A stretch of 64,000 bases of DNA from JBALVT01 sp045110675 (GCA_045110675.1 JBGCGJ010000026.1:25198-89197); one strand, 5' to 3'; counted from the stretch's first letter, positions 46,469-56,463 are shown. Numbers and translations are program-made. Notes: generated by a model not told the origin, from the sequence alone.

Positions 46469-46975
46469 ATGCTTGTTGCTACCGCCGGAAAGGATCCGGC
46501 GAATCGGCGAACGATGCACGGATTGCAACCAACGCCGATAGACCTTCGAACCATCCATACTTGCCTACAGGAGTTAGCAACCATGGAACATTTGAGCACG
46601 CACCACTCGAACACCACCCGTGTTTTAGCACCGCCCCCAAAACCTCACCATTTCGCACTCTCACGCACAACTGATCGAGTTCTAGACATATTGCTCACAG
46701 GTGATCTCGCCAGAATAAGAGCGGACTCTGTGGCCAGCGACCTGGGGATGAGCGGAACCACCCTGCGCAGACGTCTGCGAGCCGATCACACCAACTATCA
46801 ATTTTTATTGGATCGCGCTCGACAATATCGCTGTGAGCAGGTAATCAAAACCAGCTGGAAACCCGGTAAATGCCTGGCCGACGAGCTCGGTTATCTGGAG
46901 GTGAACAGCTTTTATCGCGCATTCAGACGATGGACAGGGCAAAGCTACAGCGACTACAAATTAGAGCGCTGCTAA
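46469..46975 (+). CDS. AraC-type helix-turn-helix regulator without sensor domain
   Basis: 168 residues. The last about 100 form a double AraC HTH (SVASDLGMSGTTLRRRLR and KCLADELGYLEVNSFYRAFRRWTGQS). The N-terminal 65 residues are Pro/His-rich and do not look like a ligand domain. Start uncertain; the Met at residue 38 is possible. Divergent from lemA across 110 bases, so it could regulate that pair. Confidence 0.75.
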   Translation: MLVATAGKDPANRRTMHGLQPTPIDLRTIHTCLQELATMEHLSTHHSNTTRVLAPPPKPHHFALSRTTDRVLDILLTGDLARIRADSVASDLGMSGTTLRRRLRADHTNYQFLLDRARQYRCEQVIKTSWKPGKCLADELGYLEVNSFYRAFRRWTGQSYSDYKLERC

Positions 46976-46997
46976 GCGGCTAATTTTAGTGTCTATT

Positions 46998-47040
46998 CAG
47001 GGTAGTCGTGCTCTTTTATCGACACCCTGGCATTTTTCTT
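46998..47040 (+). terminator. Candidate terminator after the AraC-like gene
   Basis: CAGGGT-A-GTCG at 46998-47008 pairs with CGAC-ACCCTG at 47020-47029 (one bulged A), followed by ATTTTTCTT. It lies about 20 bases after the stop at 46975 and before the glycan locus. Confidence 0.65.
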
Positions 47041-47175
47041 TAGTTTTATTGCATTAGTTACCATTGTTTTGTGTAACAGTTCACATTCGCCAATATTCTG
47101 CTGTTCGAATCTATGGTTAAATTTGTTTTCACCTTAGTTATTAAGCACATATACGTAGAATAGGAAGCAGAAGTC

Positions 47176-48222
47176 GTGTGGTATGAAATAGCACTCATCG
47201 CAGCGGTGGTCACCTGGGGAAGCATCGCTTTCGGCTATCGCATGGGATTGGTGGACAAGCCCGACGCCAGAAAGACCCACAACGGTGAAATTCCACTGGT
47301 GGGTGGTATCGCTATTTTCCTGACGATATTGGCGGGAATTTTTGTACTTGATATTCCACCCCTGACTTATCAGATGCTTTTGATCGCCTCCATTGTGTTC
47401 GCCTTCGGCGTCTATGATGACTATCGCCATCTGAACGCTGGAATGCGTCTGGTCGTGCAATATGGCTCTGGCGCTCTGCTGGCGACCTACGGCGGTATTG
47501 CCATTCACAATGTGGGGAACCTTCTGGGTATGGGAGATATTCCCCTGTTATTGCTCACCATTCCGCTCTCTGCCCTATCAGTAGCGGGGCTTAGCAACGC
47601 ATTTAATATGATAGATGGAATAGATGGCTTGGCGGCATCGACCATTGCCTTACCACTGCTTATTTTGTTTTTGTTGGCAAGCAATTCTGGACACCCAATG
47701 GCTAGCAGCCTGCTGCTGATGCTCATTCCTGTTGGCGTATTTCTGTGTTTTAACCTGGGGCCAAACAATAATGTCTTACCGAAGATATTTCTTGGCGATG
47801 GCGGCAGCGTCACTATGGGCTTTATGGTCACAGCTTGTCTGGTATTTTTCTCCCAGGGTGAGAATGCTGTAATTTTGCCGGTGACTGCACTTTGGTTGGT
47901 CACAGTGCCACTAATGGATATGCTGGCAACCATGATGCGCCGTGTTAAAAACGGCAAGAAACTGATGGAAGCCGACCGTTCACATTTGCACCACACCTTA
48001 ATGGACCTGGGGCTTAGTTCCCGTCAGACCCTGACGTTACTGGTTAGCTACGCGAGCGTGTGCGCGCTGGTGGGCCTAGCGCTGGAAGCCGTGCCTGAAT
48101 ACCTGAGCTTGCTGATCTACTTCTTGTTGTTTGTCAGCCACTGCCTGTTTGTTATCAAGGTGGGCAGAACTCAACGAAATACCACACCATCAATGCACCC
48201 AGAAGCATTGAGCACCTACTAA
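47176..48222 (+). CDS. Polyprenyl-phosphate sugar-1-phosphate transferase (WecA-like)
   Basis: 348 residues with about ten membrane helices. The DDYRHL acid pair, NMIDGIDGLAAS, LGDGGSVTMGF and the C-terminal RSHLHH (HIHH-like) loop match WecA/TagO enzymes that transfer GlcNAc-1-P or a similar sugar-1-P to undecaprenyl phosphate and start glycan assembly. GTG start, AGGAAG upstream. First plus-strand gene of the polysaccharide locus. Confidence 0.9.
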   Translation: MWYEIALIAAVVTWGSIAFGYRMGLVDKPDARKTHNGEIPLVGGIAIFLTILAGIFVLDIPPLTYQMLLIASIVFAFGVYDDYRHLNAGMRLVVQYGSGALLATYGGIAIHNVGNLLGMGDIPLLLLTIPLSALSVAGLSNAFNMIDGIDGLAASTIALPLLILFLLASNSGHPMASSLLLMLIPVGVFLCFNLGPNNNVLPKIFLGDGGSVTMGFMVTACLVFFSQGENAVILPVTALWLVTVPLMDMLATMMRRVKNGKKLMEADRSHLHHTLMDLGLSSRQTLTLLVSYASVCALVGLALEAVPEYLSLLIYFLLFVSHCLFVIKVGRTQRNTTPSMHPEALSTY

Positions 48223-48324
48223 ACTAAACCGCGAACACCTCTATTGAGAAAGCAGGCGGCGGTTTGTTTAAACCGCCGCTATAAAACGCTATTCTGCCCG
48301 CTGAATAATAAATTGGGTATCTCA

Positions 48325-49782
48325 ATGCCAAGCTCTAAAACCATGCGCGTTGCCATTATTGGTGCGGGCCCATCCGGTATCGCGGCCGGCAGGGAGTTAC
48401 TTCAACAAGGGTTTACCGAGTTCACCATTTTTGATGCACTCGATGCACCCGGAGGCACCTGGCGTTTACACAGCTATCCGGGACTAGCCTGTGATGTCTG
48501 GGCACACTCCTATACATTTTCCTATGCCCCAAATCCCAACTGGTCGGCCAGCTTTGTTGATCAGCCGGAAATCCAGGCTTACCTCGCTCGTTGCGCCACT
48601 GAATTTGGTCTGGATGAACACATGGTGCTCAACACCCGAATCGAAAGCGCGCACTATGATGAGCGCGGTGTCTGGCAACTGCGCAGCGAAAAAGGCGAGC
48701 AGTGGGAGTTCGATACCGTTATAAACGCAATGGGTAATCAACACACGCCGCTGTTTCCAGATGTAAAGGGTATAGAGTCTTTTGCGGGTGAAAGTTTTCA
48801 TGGCACTCGCTGGGACCACAACGTAAACCTTGAGGGAAAGCGGGTAGCGATAATAGGATCCGCTGCCAGTGCAGTGCAGATAGTACCCGAGGTGGCGAAA
48901 ACCGTGGCAAAGCTTTGGGTAGTACAACGCTCGCCCAATTGGATTATGCCTCGAGGTAAAAAAGAATACAGCGAAGCACAGCGAGCACGCTTCGCACGAT
49001 TTCCGATCTTGATGAAGCTGCTGCGCAAATGGCAGAGCACGCTGATGGGTCAAGTGGAACACGCCGTTACGCTGGGGCATTCACGCATGGGCCAATTCGA
49101 AAAAATGGTCCACAAATTTATCGAACGCAGTACTGACGATCCGGCACTCCGCAAGGCGCTGACTCCCGACAGCCGATATGGCTGCAAGCGCGGCCTGGTA
49201 TCGGATGGGTTTTACCCCGCGCTTACCGAAGATCATGTTCATCTAGTGGCGGAAGGACTTACCGAAGTCACTGCTTCCGGCATTGTTACGGAAAGCGGTA
49301 ATAGCATCGATGTGGATGTGATTATCTACTGCACCGGATATCGCATTTTGGATTTTGATCGCATCGACGTTCGCGGCGTAGGTGGCAGCTCCCTCGCTGA
49401 AGTGATGGCGGATAATCCAAGGGCCCACAAGGGAATTGCCGTACCCGATTTTCCCAACTACTTTTTCGCGGTGGGACCGAATGGTCTGGTGTTAAATGTC
49501 TCCTACTTCATAACAGCAGAGAAGAGCATTGAAACAATTGTGAGGCTCATGGGGGAAATGGAGGCTAAAAATCACAAGAGCATCAATGTTAAGAAAGAGG
49601 AATTTCAACAATACAATGACTGGATGGCGGACAGGTTCGGGAAATTCTCCTGGGGCGCAAGTGATTGCAAAAGTTACTACCGCAACGCCTCGGGCCACGC
49701 GCCGTTTCTGTTCCCGGGCAATTTTAAGGAATTTAAACGGCTACACGAAAGCTGCACACTTAAAGAGTTCGACTGCGCCTAG
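48325..49782 (+). CDS. Flavin-containing/Baeyer-Villiger-type monooxygenase
   Basis: 485 residues from ATG 48325 (MPSSKTMRVAIIGAGPSG). FAD motif GAGPSG (13-18), NADPH motif GSAASA (178-183) and FAGESFHGTRWD (153-164), which fits the FxGxxxHxxxW(P/D) monooxygenase fingerprint. It would oxidise a carbonyl or heteroatom substrate with O2 and NADPH. It is odd among glycan genes and probably not part of them. Confidence 0.86.
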   Translation: MPSSKTMRVAIIGAGPSGIAAGRELLQQGFTEFTIFDALDAPGGTWRLHSYPGLACDVWAHSYTFSYAPNPNWSASFVDQPEIQAYLARCATEFGLDEHMVLNTRIESAHYDERGVWQLRSEKGEQWEFDTVINAMGNQHTPLFPDVKGIESFAGESFHGTRWDHNVNLEGKRVAIIGSAASAVQIVPEVAKTVAKLWVVQRSPNWIMPRGKKEYSEAQRARFARFPILMKLLRKWQSTLMGQVEHAVTLGHSRMGQFEKMVHKFIERSTDDPALRKALTPDSRYGCKRGLVSDGFYPALTEDHVHLVAEGLTEVTASGIVTESGNSIDVDVIIYCTGYRILDFDRIDVRGVGGSSLAEVMADNPRAHKGIAVPDFPNYFFAVGPNGLVLNVSYFITAEKSIETIVRLMGEMEAKNHKSINVKKEEFQQYNDWMADRFGKFSWGASDCKSYYRNASGHAPFLFPGNFKEFKRLHESCTLKEFDCA

Positions 49783-49797
49783 CAGTAATATGGTGTT

Positions 49798-50814
49798 TCA
49801 AGCGTAGCCTTGAGGGTTCATAGACTGCCAGCGCCAGCTGTCTTCGCACATCTGCTGAAGATCCCGGGAAGCCTTCCACTGAAGCTTGGTTGCCGCCAGA
49901 GAAGTGTCTGCCCAACATTCGGCTACATCACCCTGCCGCCTGTCGGTAATTTCATAGGCGACCGACTTCTTGCTAGCCCCTTCAAAAGCCTGGACAACTT
50001 CCAGTACCGACACACCATTTCCGGTACCAAGATTGACTCGAAGCAGACCCTGTTCGGTGAGAATAACGCGCAAGGCCGCTACATGACCTTCAACAAGATC
50101 CATGACATGGATGTAGTCACGGACACCGGTGCCATCAATCGTTGGGTAATCGCCGCCGAAAACCATTAACTGCTCCCTGCGGCCGACGGCAACTTGAGCG
50201 ACATAGGGCATTAAGTTGTTCGGCTCTCCTTGAGGGTCCTCTCCAATCAAGCCGCTGGCATGCGCGCCTACCGGGTTAAAATAACGTAGACACGCAATGC
50301 TCCAGCTGGGCTTGGCTACACTCCAATCCGCAAGAATTTCCTCAATAATCAGTTTGGAACGACCGTAGGGGTTGGTAGCAGAGCAGGGAAATGTTTCGTC
50401 AATCGGCACAGACGCTGGATCGCCATATACCGTAGCCGAGGAGGAAAACACCAACTTGTCTACACCGGCGCGCTCCATTGCCTCGAGCAGATTAAGCGTG
50501 CCGGTAACATTATTCTGATAGTACTCGAGAGGCATCCTGACGGATTCACCCACGGCCTTCAGGCCGGCAAAATGCATGACTGACGCGATTTCATTGCTTG
50601 AGAAAATGGAGTCGAGCAAAGCGCTATCACGGACATCGCCCAGAACAAACTGTGGTCTCTTCCCCGAGATCTGCTCTATACGATCAAATACCTCTGCGCG
50701 ACTGTTGCTAAAGTTATCCAGTACAATAACATGGTAGCCGGCGCTCATAAGCACCACGCAAGCATGGCTACCAATGTATCCAGCACCTCCTGTGACCAAT
50801 ACAGTCCCGTTCAT
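49798..50814 (-). CDS. galE: UDP-glucose 4-epimerase
   Basis: 338 residues from ATG 50814 (MNGTVLVTGGAGYIGSH), with GAAGGAG upstream; a longer ORF start is not supported. NAD site GGAGYIGS (9-16), catalytic SSATVYG and NPYGRSK. GSHACVVL, NNVTGTLNLLEAM and GTGVRDYIHVMDL are GalE hallmarks. It supplies UDP-galactose to the locus. It converges with the FMO gene. Confidence 0.94.
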   Translation of the reverse strand: MNGTVLVTGGAGYIGSHACVVLMSAGYHVIVLDNFSNSRAEVFDRIEQISGKRPQFVLGDVRDSALLDSIFSSNEIASVMHFAGLKAVGESVRMPLEYYQNNVTGTLNLLEAMERAGVDKLVFSSSATVYGDPASVPIDETFPCSATNPYGRSKLIIEEILADWSVAKPSWSIACLRYFNPVGAHASGLIGEDPQGEPNNLMPYVAQVAVGRREQLMVFGGDYPTIDGTGVRDYIHVMDLVEGHVAALRVILTEQGLLRVNLGTGNGVSVLEVVQAFEGASKKSVAYEITDRRQGDVAECWADTSLAATKLQWKASRDLQQMCEDSWRWQSMNPQGYA

Positions 50815-51039
50815 TATCTCCTTCCCCGCCCCATAAGGTAAGATAGACTCTAAACGGCTAAGTCTACAATCGCGCACCAATAGCGGCCAGATATAAATTC
50901 CAACCCTGTGACTCACTTAGCACCGCCACGTTTAAAACCGGCTCCGAACGCGTTATGCTTCACACTCGTATTATCGCCCCAAATTTATCACGCGCTTTCA
51001 ATGGGGCTTCAAAACAAAAAGGCTCCAAGGAACTAGCTG

Positions 51040-52071
51040 ATGACCCCTTTTGAACAACTCAAAGCGATCATGCCAACAGAAAAAAAATGTTGGCTGGTAA
51101 CGGGTGCAGCGGGGTTTATCGGATCCAACCTCGTCGAAACACTTCTGAAACTCGATCAGCAGGTTCGTGGCCTGGATAACTTTGCTACGGGGCATCAGCA
51201 TAATTTGGATGAAGTAAAAACCCAAGTCACTCAGGAACAATGGGCCAGGTTCAAATTTACCGAGGGTGATATTCGTAAACCAGAAGATTGTGCCGCTGCA
51301 TGCAATGGGGTGAATTACGTTTTGCATCAGGCGGCGCTTGGTTCGGTCCCAAGATCATTAGAAGATCCCATGACCACCAATCAGGCAAATATCGACGGCT
51401 TTTTAAACATGCTGGTTGCGGCAAGAGATGCGAAGGTTGATAGCTTTACTTATGCCGCTAGTAGCTCTACCTACGGAGATCATCCTGCTCTACCTAAGAA
51501 GGAAGAAAACATAGGGAATCCGCTGTCTCCCTATGCTGTGACTAAGTTAGTCAACGAACTTTATGCACATGTGTTTGCGCGCAGTTATGGGTTTGAGTGT
51601 ATTGGGTTGCGTTATTTTAATGTGTTTGGGAAGAGGCAGGATCCTGAGGGGGCTTATGCGGCGGTGATTCCTAAGTGGGTTGCGGCGATGATTAAGGGCG
51701 AAAATATCTATATTAATGGCGATGGTGAGACGAGTCGGGATTTTTGTTTTATTGACAATGCGGTGCAGGCGAATTTGAAGGCGGCGCTATCGCCTTCCGA
51801 CGCCAAGAACAGAGTATACAATGTTGCTGTCGGTCACCGAACCACTTTAAATGAATTGTTCATTATGCTGAAAGATACACTCTCTACCTGCGGCGTTGAA
51901 TACAAAGCAGAGCCTGTCTATCGCGACTTTCGCCCGGGTGATGTTCGTCACTCTCTGGCGGATGTAAGTAAAGCTGAGAGAGAGTTCGGATACATACCTA
52001 GCCACGAGGTTAAAAGAGGTTTAGAAGAGGCCATCAGCTGGTATGTAGAAAATGCCACAAAGGCTTGCTAG
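51040..52071 (+). CDS. UDP-N-acetylhexosamine 4-epimerase-like SDR (WbpP/TviC type)
   Basis: 343 residues. NAD site TGAAGFIGS, catalytic ASSSTYGDHP and SPYAVTK, GSVPRSLEDP and QDPEGAYAAVIPKWV are characteristic of WbpP/TviC/Gne enzymes that interconvert UDP-GlcNAc and UDP-GalNAc. A Met at residue 11 is an alternative start. Bases about 51560-51785 use markedly G/T-ending codons; the pattern stops at a 7-bp stem GAAGGCG/CGCCTTC (51777-51797). Confidence 0.88.
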   Translation: MTPFEQLKAIMPTEKKCWLVTGAAGFIGSNLVETLLKLDQQVRGLDNFATGHQHNLDEVKTQVTQEQWARFKFTEGDIRKPEDCAAACNGVNYVLHQAALGSVPRSLEDPMTTNQANIDGFLNMLVAARDAKVDSFTYAASSSTYGDHPALPKKEENIGNPLSPYAVTKLVNELYAHVFARSYGFECIGLRYFNVFGKRQDPEGAYAAVIPKWVAAMIKGENIYINGDGETSRDFCFIDNAVQANLKAALSPSDAKNRVYNVAVGHRTTLNELFIMLKDTLSTCGVEYKAEPVYRDFRPGDVRHSLADVSKAEREFGYIPSHEVKRGLEEAISWYVENATKAC

Positions 52072-52176
52072 CCAAAGTCTATCCCGTTTATGCAGGTCTA
52101 AACCGGCAAGAATTCGAATAGCAAATACTGGATCTGGAGTAAGTCTCCATATTGTCAACGGGGGAACAATCGCTAA

Positions 52177-53277
52177 GTGACAAATACTCAAGTATCCAAT
52201 TGGTCGATATTCGCAATGCTATGCAGAGCTCTGGCCGGGAAGGACTTTCAAGCGTTAAGCAATTTTGCGACTTTAGGATATTTGCCGACTATTTTCGATA
52301 TGGCCTACAAGCAAGACGTGCTTCCTGCTCTGGCGGTACGGTGCGCTGAGCGGAACATCACCCACCAGTTTTTTGACAAAAATCGAGCAGAAGCTATGAA
52401 AAATGCCCTGCGCGAAAATACACTCAGAAATATGAAAATAAGCGCTCAGGCGCTCAAGTTAACTAACAAGCTCAATCAAGCTGGAATCACTCCATTATTT
52501 CTCAAGGGAACAGCAAGGCTTCTGCAATTAGAGGAGAAAAGTCTGGGGTTCAGAAAGCAGATCGATATAGACCTTATAGTGGAGCCAAAACAATTAACAA
52601 CAGCGTGTGAAGTATTCTTAGAACACGATTACCACTTCCACTATGATCACGTAAGTGCACCCATCCTGGCATCTACAAAGGATGTCATCACGGCCGCAGT
52701 TAAATACAGTAACGCGCATCACCACCTTCCGCCTCTAGTAAAGAGTGGCTATGACACCACTGTAGAATTACACAAACACTTCCTACCAAAAAGGTTTCAC
52801 GGCAGAGTCCAGTTGCGACCGCTTTTTGCATCGGCAGTCGAGCACACCAGTCATAATGCGAAGTTCAAAGTACCGAGTGTGGACTATCAGATAATACAAA
52901 TAGTGCTGGGGAAACTTGTGCATGATGGACACTTCGCGAAGCAATCATTTCCGATTCGAGAAGCCTGTGACTTTATTGAGCTCCAAGAGGAATTTGATCT
53001 CTCGACTGCAGGGGGTAAAGTCATCAAGCAATGCGGAGCAAGTCTGCCGATTTTCCACCTACTGGTGGAAGAACTCATGGGAGGCAAGCACTGGGAGCCA
53101 TTTCCAAAAAAATACGATGTATCAAAGCGCTTGTCTAGAATGGAGAAACGTTACAACTCAGAATTCATGACGGCATTTTGGAACACCTACGCCAGATCAC
53201 TACACCTTTCTCTATCACTGATTCACAATCCAAAGAAAACAACAACATACCTAAGACGACTGCGAGCGCAGGCTTAG
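52177..53277 (+). CDS. Nucleotidyltransferase-fold protein (NTP_transf_5-like)
   Basis: 366 residues. TPLFLKGTARLLQLEEKS (about 108-125), then FRKQIDIDLIVEPKQL, with the DxD metal pair in DIDL, matches the NTP_transf_5 family found in exopolysaccharide and exosortase-associated loci. The rest is helical and unrecognised. GTG start with GGGGGA about 12 bases upstream. Function unknown; it ends tail-to-tail with a glycosyltransferase. Confidence 0.72.
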   Translation: MTNTQVSNWSIFAMLCRALAGKDFQALSNFATLGYLPTIFDMAYKQDVLPALAVRCAERNITHQFFDKNRAEAMKNALRENTLRNMKISAQALKLTNKLNQAGITPLFLKGTARLLQLEEKSLGFRKQIDIDLIVEPKQLTTACEVFLEHDYHFHYDHVSAPILASTKDVITAAVKYSNAHHHLPPLVKSGYDTTVELHKHFLPKRFHGRVQLRPLFASAVEHTSHNAKFKVPSVDYQIIQIVLGKLVHDGHFAKQSFPIREACDFIELQEEFDLSTAGGKVIKQCGASLPIFHLLVEELMGGKHWEPFPKKYDVSKRLSRMEKRYNSEFMTAFWNTYARSLHLSLSLIHNPKKTTTYLRRLRAQA

Positions 53278-54392
53278 CTATCCACAGCTTTCGCGATTGC
53301 ACGTACCGTGGAGTCGACAACCAAATCTTCACTGAACTCGCGAACTACAACTTCGCGTCCGTTCTCACCCATTCTCTTTATCTCTTCAGTGGATGTATTC
53401 AACATTTTAAGCATTGCATTCGCAAGCGATTCGATATTTTTCGCTTCACATAGAAAACCATTGTAACCATCGGATACTATGTTGCGGCAACCGGGAACAT
53501 CCGTCGCGATAACTGGCAAGCCCATAGCTCCCGCTTCCAGTAAACTGCGTGGCATCCCTTCACGGTAGGAAGGTAGTACGACGCAATCCACTTCGGCAAA
53601 AATCTCTTCAATAGAATCTGTTGGGCCCAGCCATTCGATGCCAGGTATTTCATTCCAACGAGCTAGCTGATTACTGGAAATGGCGGAAACATTCTGCACG
53701 TCAGCGAACCCGCTCAACCAAAGCTCACAGAGCAAAGCTTCAGCATTTATCTTCTCCACAGCCGCCGTCAGTTCCATTAAACCTTTGTCCGCTAGCATTC
53801 TACCAGCAAATAGAAATCTAAACTTTCCTTCGTGGTTTACTCTTAACTTTGGATTGAACCTTTCCAGATCCACACCGGAACCCGGCAACAGCTCGAGGCG
53901 GTCCAAAGGAACCAAGCGACTATCGACTAACTGTTGAAAATCTTCCTTATTTTGACAAAAAACACGATGTGCAAATGGCTGACTGGTTTTGTAGAGCAAT
54001 CTAACAACAGTAGCGATGATGCCCTTACGAATGAAAGCCGTGCCCAATCCAGAAACGTTGTTTATGACAGGAATTCCGAGCAAGCTTGCGGCCCAGGTAC
54101 CGTAGACATTATTCTTTATCGTGAAGTGTAGAGTCACAACGGGTTTTAGTCGTCTGTAATGCCGCCAAAACTGTAGTACGAGACCGGTATCTTTTATTGG
54201 ATTGCTGCCATGGTTAGACATAACTAATGGCAGCCATTCGCAGCCAAGATCAGTAATCAATTTTTTGCTGTATAAATCTTCTGGCGATATGCAGACAACC
54301 CGGTAGTTTTCCGCCAATAGTCGGCGAATAGTTGATGCTCTAAAATTGTATAAGTACCATGATGTATTCGAGGAAATTGTGACTATTTGCAT
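53274..54392 (-). CDS. Glycosyltransferase family 4
   Basis: 372 residues. GT-B fold with VTISSNTSWYLYNFRAST, RFLFAGRMLADKGLMELTAAV and VVLPSYREGMPRSLLEAGAMGLPVIATDVPG, the donor-site EX7E region (E-G-M-P...E). Similar to PglA/capsular transferases. Last gene of the minus-strand glycan assembly unit. Confidence 0.88.
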   Translation of the reverse strand: MQIVTISSNTSWYLYNFRASTIRRLLAENYRVVCISPEDLYSKKLITDLGCEWLPLVMSNHGSNPIKDTGLVLQFWRHYRRLKPVVTLHFTIKNNVYGTWAASLLGIPVINNVSGLGTAFIRKGIIATVVRLLYKTSQPFAHRVFCQNKEDFQQLVDSRLVPLDRLELLPGSGVDLERFNPKLRVNHEGKFRFLFAGRMLADKGLMELTAAVEKINAEALLCELWLSGFADVQNVSAISSNQLARWNEIPGIEWLGPTDSIEEIFAEVDCVVLPSYREGMPRSLLEAGAMGLPVIATDVPGCRNIVSDGYNGFLCEAKNIESLANAMLKMLNTSTEEIKRMGENGREVVVREFSEDLVVDSTVRAIAKAVDS

Positions 54393-54448
54393 TGGCTGTC
54401 TTTCAAAGCTGATAAATCAGTTATTGTTTTTCTGAGGCCTTGGAGTAC

Positions 54449-55522
54449 TCAGGATTGCGAACACACATCCAGTAAAACACGCTCGTAACTATCAAAGGCA
54501 CCTTCTATCGTATATTTATCGGAGAACCGTTCAAATGATGCAGTACCCATAGCTGAGCGCAACTCATCATTTCCCAATAGTTTCTTTATCGCCACGTACC
54601 AATCATCCTCAGTCGTTGCCAAGTAGCCGTTCACACCATCTTCAACAATGTAGCGATTCTCGCCCACTGGACTGGCTACAACAGGTAAGCCCAATCCCAT
54701 ATATTGCACAAGTTTAAATCCGCATTTACCCCGAGCGAACGGATTGTCTTCCAAAGGCATTATGCCGATTCGCGCAGAGGCCATAAGGCGGATTTCAGTT
54801 TCACTCGTCCAGCGCGAAAATTCTATAAACTCTGGAAGTTCCTTTTTAAGTGAATCGGAAAATCCAATTAGCCGCACGGTGATTGAAAGCTCTTCATGCA
54901 AACGTCTGAATACATCACTTAGCGCGAGAACGTGAAAGCTCGTCGAATCAGATCCTATCCAGACAATGTCGCAGTCCCGGAACGAACTCAAATCACGCGT
55001 ATTGTATTTTGCACACGGTACAACAGTGGGAATTCGAACAACTCGATTAGCCAGGCTACGTCTACAGTAGTCTTCTATGTATCGACTACCTACAATAACC
55101 GCGTCTGACCGATCTAACAATTTTTGAATCTTTCCTTGCAAATTGAAAATACTTAGCTTAGTTGGTTTGGCATCATAATTGTGCCAAACCGCGTCATCAT
55201 AATCATAAACAATTTTGGTGCGAAAACCGTAGATCGGTAACTCCAAAAAAGCCGGCAAATAGGGGAATAACTCTTTCTCAATAATCGCGACTTCAAAACG
55301 CCAAAGTTCGAATAATGTGGACAAAAACCGTTTTGTGTAGGCAACAAGAATCCCAAAGTAGGATGTAACGCCATTGCTTTTTTCAACAAGATATTTATTG
55401 CTGAGTAGCGGGCGATGAAGAATCGTATGTCCTCTATTCTCTAGCAATGAAAAATACTGAATGCTCCTATAGCGACTACTGGCACCAAGCGACTCGTAAC
55501 GAGTATAGTAAATAATTTTCAT
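54449..55522 (-). CDS. Glycosyltransferase, GT4-like
   Basis: 357 residues. KIIYYTRYESLGASSRYRSIQYF at the start and GIMPLEDNPFARGKCGFKLVQYMGLGLPVVASPVGEN, the GT-B C-terminal nucleotide-sugar site. It overlaps the upstream family 2 gene by 4 bases and is followed 56 bases later by the other GT4 gene. Confidence 0.83.
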   Translation of the reverse strand: MKIIYYTRYESLGASSRYRSIQYFSLLENRGHTILHRPLLSNKYLVEKSNGVTSYFGILVAYTKRFLSTLFELWRFEVAIIEKELFPYLPAFLELPIYGFRTKIVYDYDDAVWHNYDAKPTKLSIFNLQGKIQKLLDRSDAVIVGSRYIEDYCRRSLANRVVRIPTVVPCAKYNTRDLSSFRDCDIVWIGSDSTSFHVLALSDVFRRLHEELSITVRLIGFSDSLKKELPEFIEFSRWTSETEIRLMASARIGIMPLEDNPFARGKCGFKLVQYMGLGLPVVASPVGENRYIVEDGVNGYLATTEDDWYVAIKKLLGNDELRSAMGTASFERFSDKYTIEGAFDSYERVLLDVCSQS

Positions 55523-56463
55523 TTCAAGCCATTTCGTAAGATTAGAAAGTATGCCTGTAAAACTTCAATAGCTCTTGAAGACCTACTTACCAGCGAGAAG
55601 CCCATTCGAACTATGGGTTCGATAAAAAACGTTAGAATGATAATCGCGAAATATTGCAGGGTGCTGGCATTTTTCTTAAAATACTTAATCCTTGACGATA
55701 GACTCAAGTAAAGACGAAATGCTTTTACTGTCTCAGTAGTTCCGCAACCTTGATGATAAATAGTTGGCGGAACGAGAAACATTGATGCATAACCTGCTTT
55801 ATTTGCCCTGAGTGAAAAGTCTACCTCTTCAAAGTACACGAAAAATTGCTCATCAAATCCCGACAGCTCACTGAATACATGCCCACGAACCAGAAAAAAG
55901 GCACCCATTACCTGGTCAACTAATCGATTCGACTGATGATCGAAGCTAAGTAAATGATGCTCGAAAATTTCAAAGCGCGCCGCCAACTTAGACAAACCGA
56001 GTGTTTTCAAATAGTAGTTTTGGACGCTAGGGAAGTTCGAACAAGAAGTTGCGATACCATTGTCATCCACCAATTGAACTCCAAATATGCCAACATCTGG
56101 ACGATCTAACGCAGACTGTTCCAGAAGTATTTGAAAGGTCTTTTCACGCACCTGGCAGTCAGGATTTAGGAACAACACCAAATCCGGAACTTCATTGTCT
56201 TCAAGATAATGTTCGAAACCTCTGTTGCAACCCCGACCAAACCCTAAGTTCTCTGTTAATCCTAGAGGGTATATATCAATCGAGCACTCAGTAATTTCAT
56301 CTAGAAAATCTGCTGATCCGTCCTCGGAATTATTGTCTACAACGATTAAGGAAGACTTCGAATAAGCGGAAAAATCCGCACAAACTAGACTCGAAACGCA
56401 AGCATCGAGCAGATCCCCGGAGTTCCAATTTACGATGACAATGCAGATTGAGGGCCTATTCAT
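55519..56463 (-). CDS. Glycosyltransferase family 2, rhamnosyltransferase-like
   Basis: 314 residues. ICIVIVNWNSGDLL, VVDNNSEDGSADFL, LNPDCQ and FEEVDFSLR form the GT-A core of rhamnosyltransferase-type enzymes (the E-D in EEVDF is the usual base). A membrane-like segment at about 263-287. It starts 21 bases after the polymerase gene stop and overlaps the next gene. Confidence 0.86.
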   Translation of the reverse strand: MNRPSICIVIVNWNSGDLLDACVSSLVCADFSAYSKSSLIVVDNNSEDGSADFLDEITECSIDIYPLGLTENLGFGRGCNRGFEHYLEDNEVPDLVLFLNPDCQVREKTFQILLEQSALDRPDVGIFGVQLVDDNGIATSCSNFPSVQNYYLKTLGLSKLAARFEIFEHHLLSFDHQSNRLVDQVMGAFFLVRGHVFSELSGFDEQFFVYFEEVDFSLRANKAGYASMFLVPPTIYHQGCGTTETVKAFRLYLSLSSRIKYFKKNASTLQYFAIIILTFFIEPIVRMGFSLVSRSSRAIEVLQAYFLILRNGLK

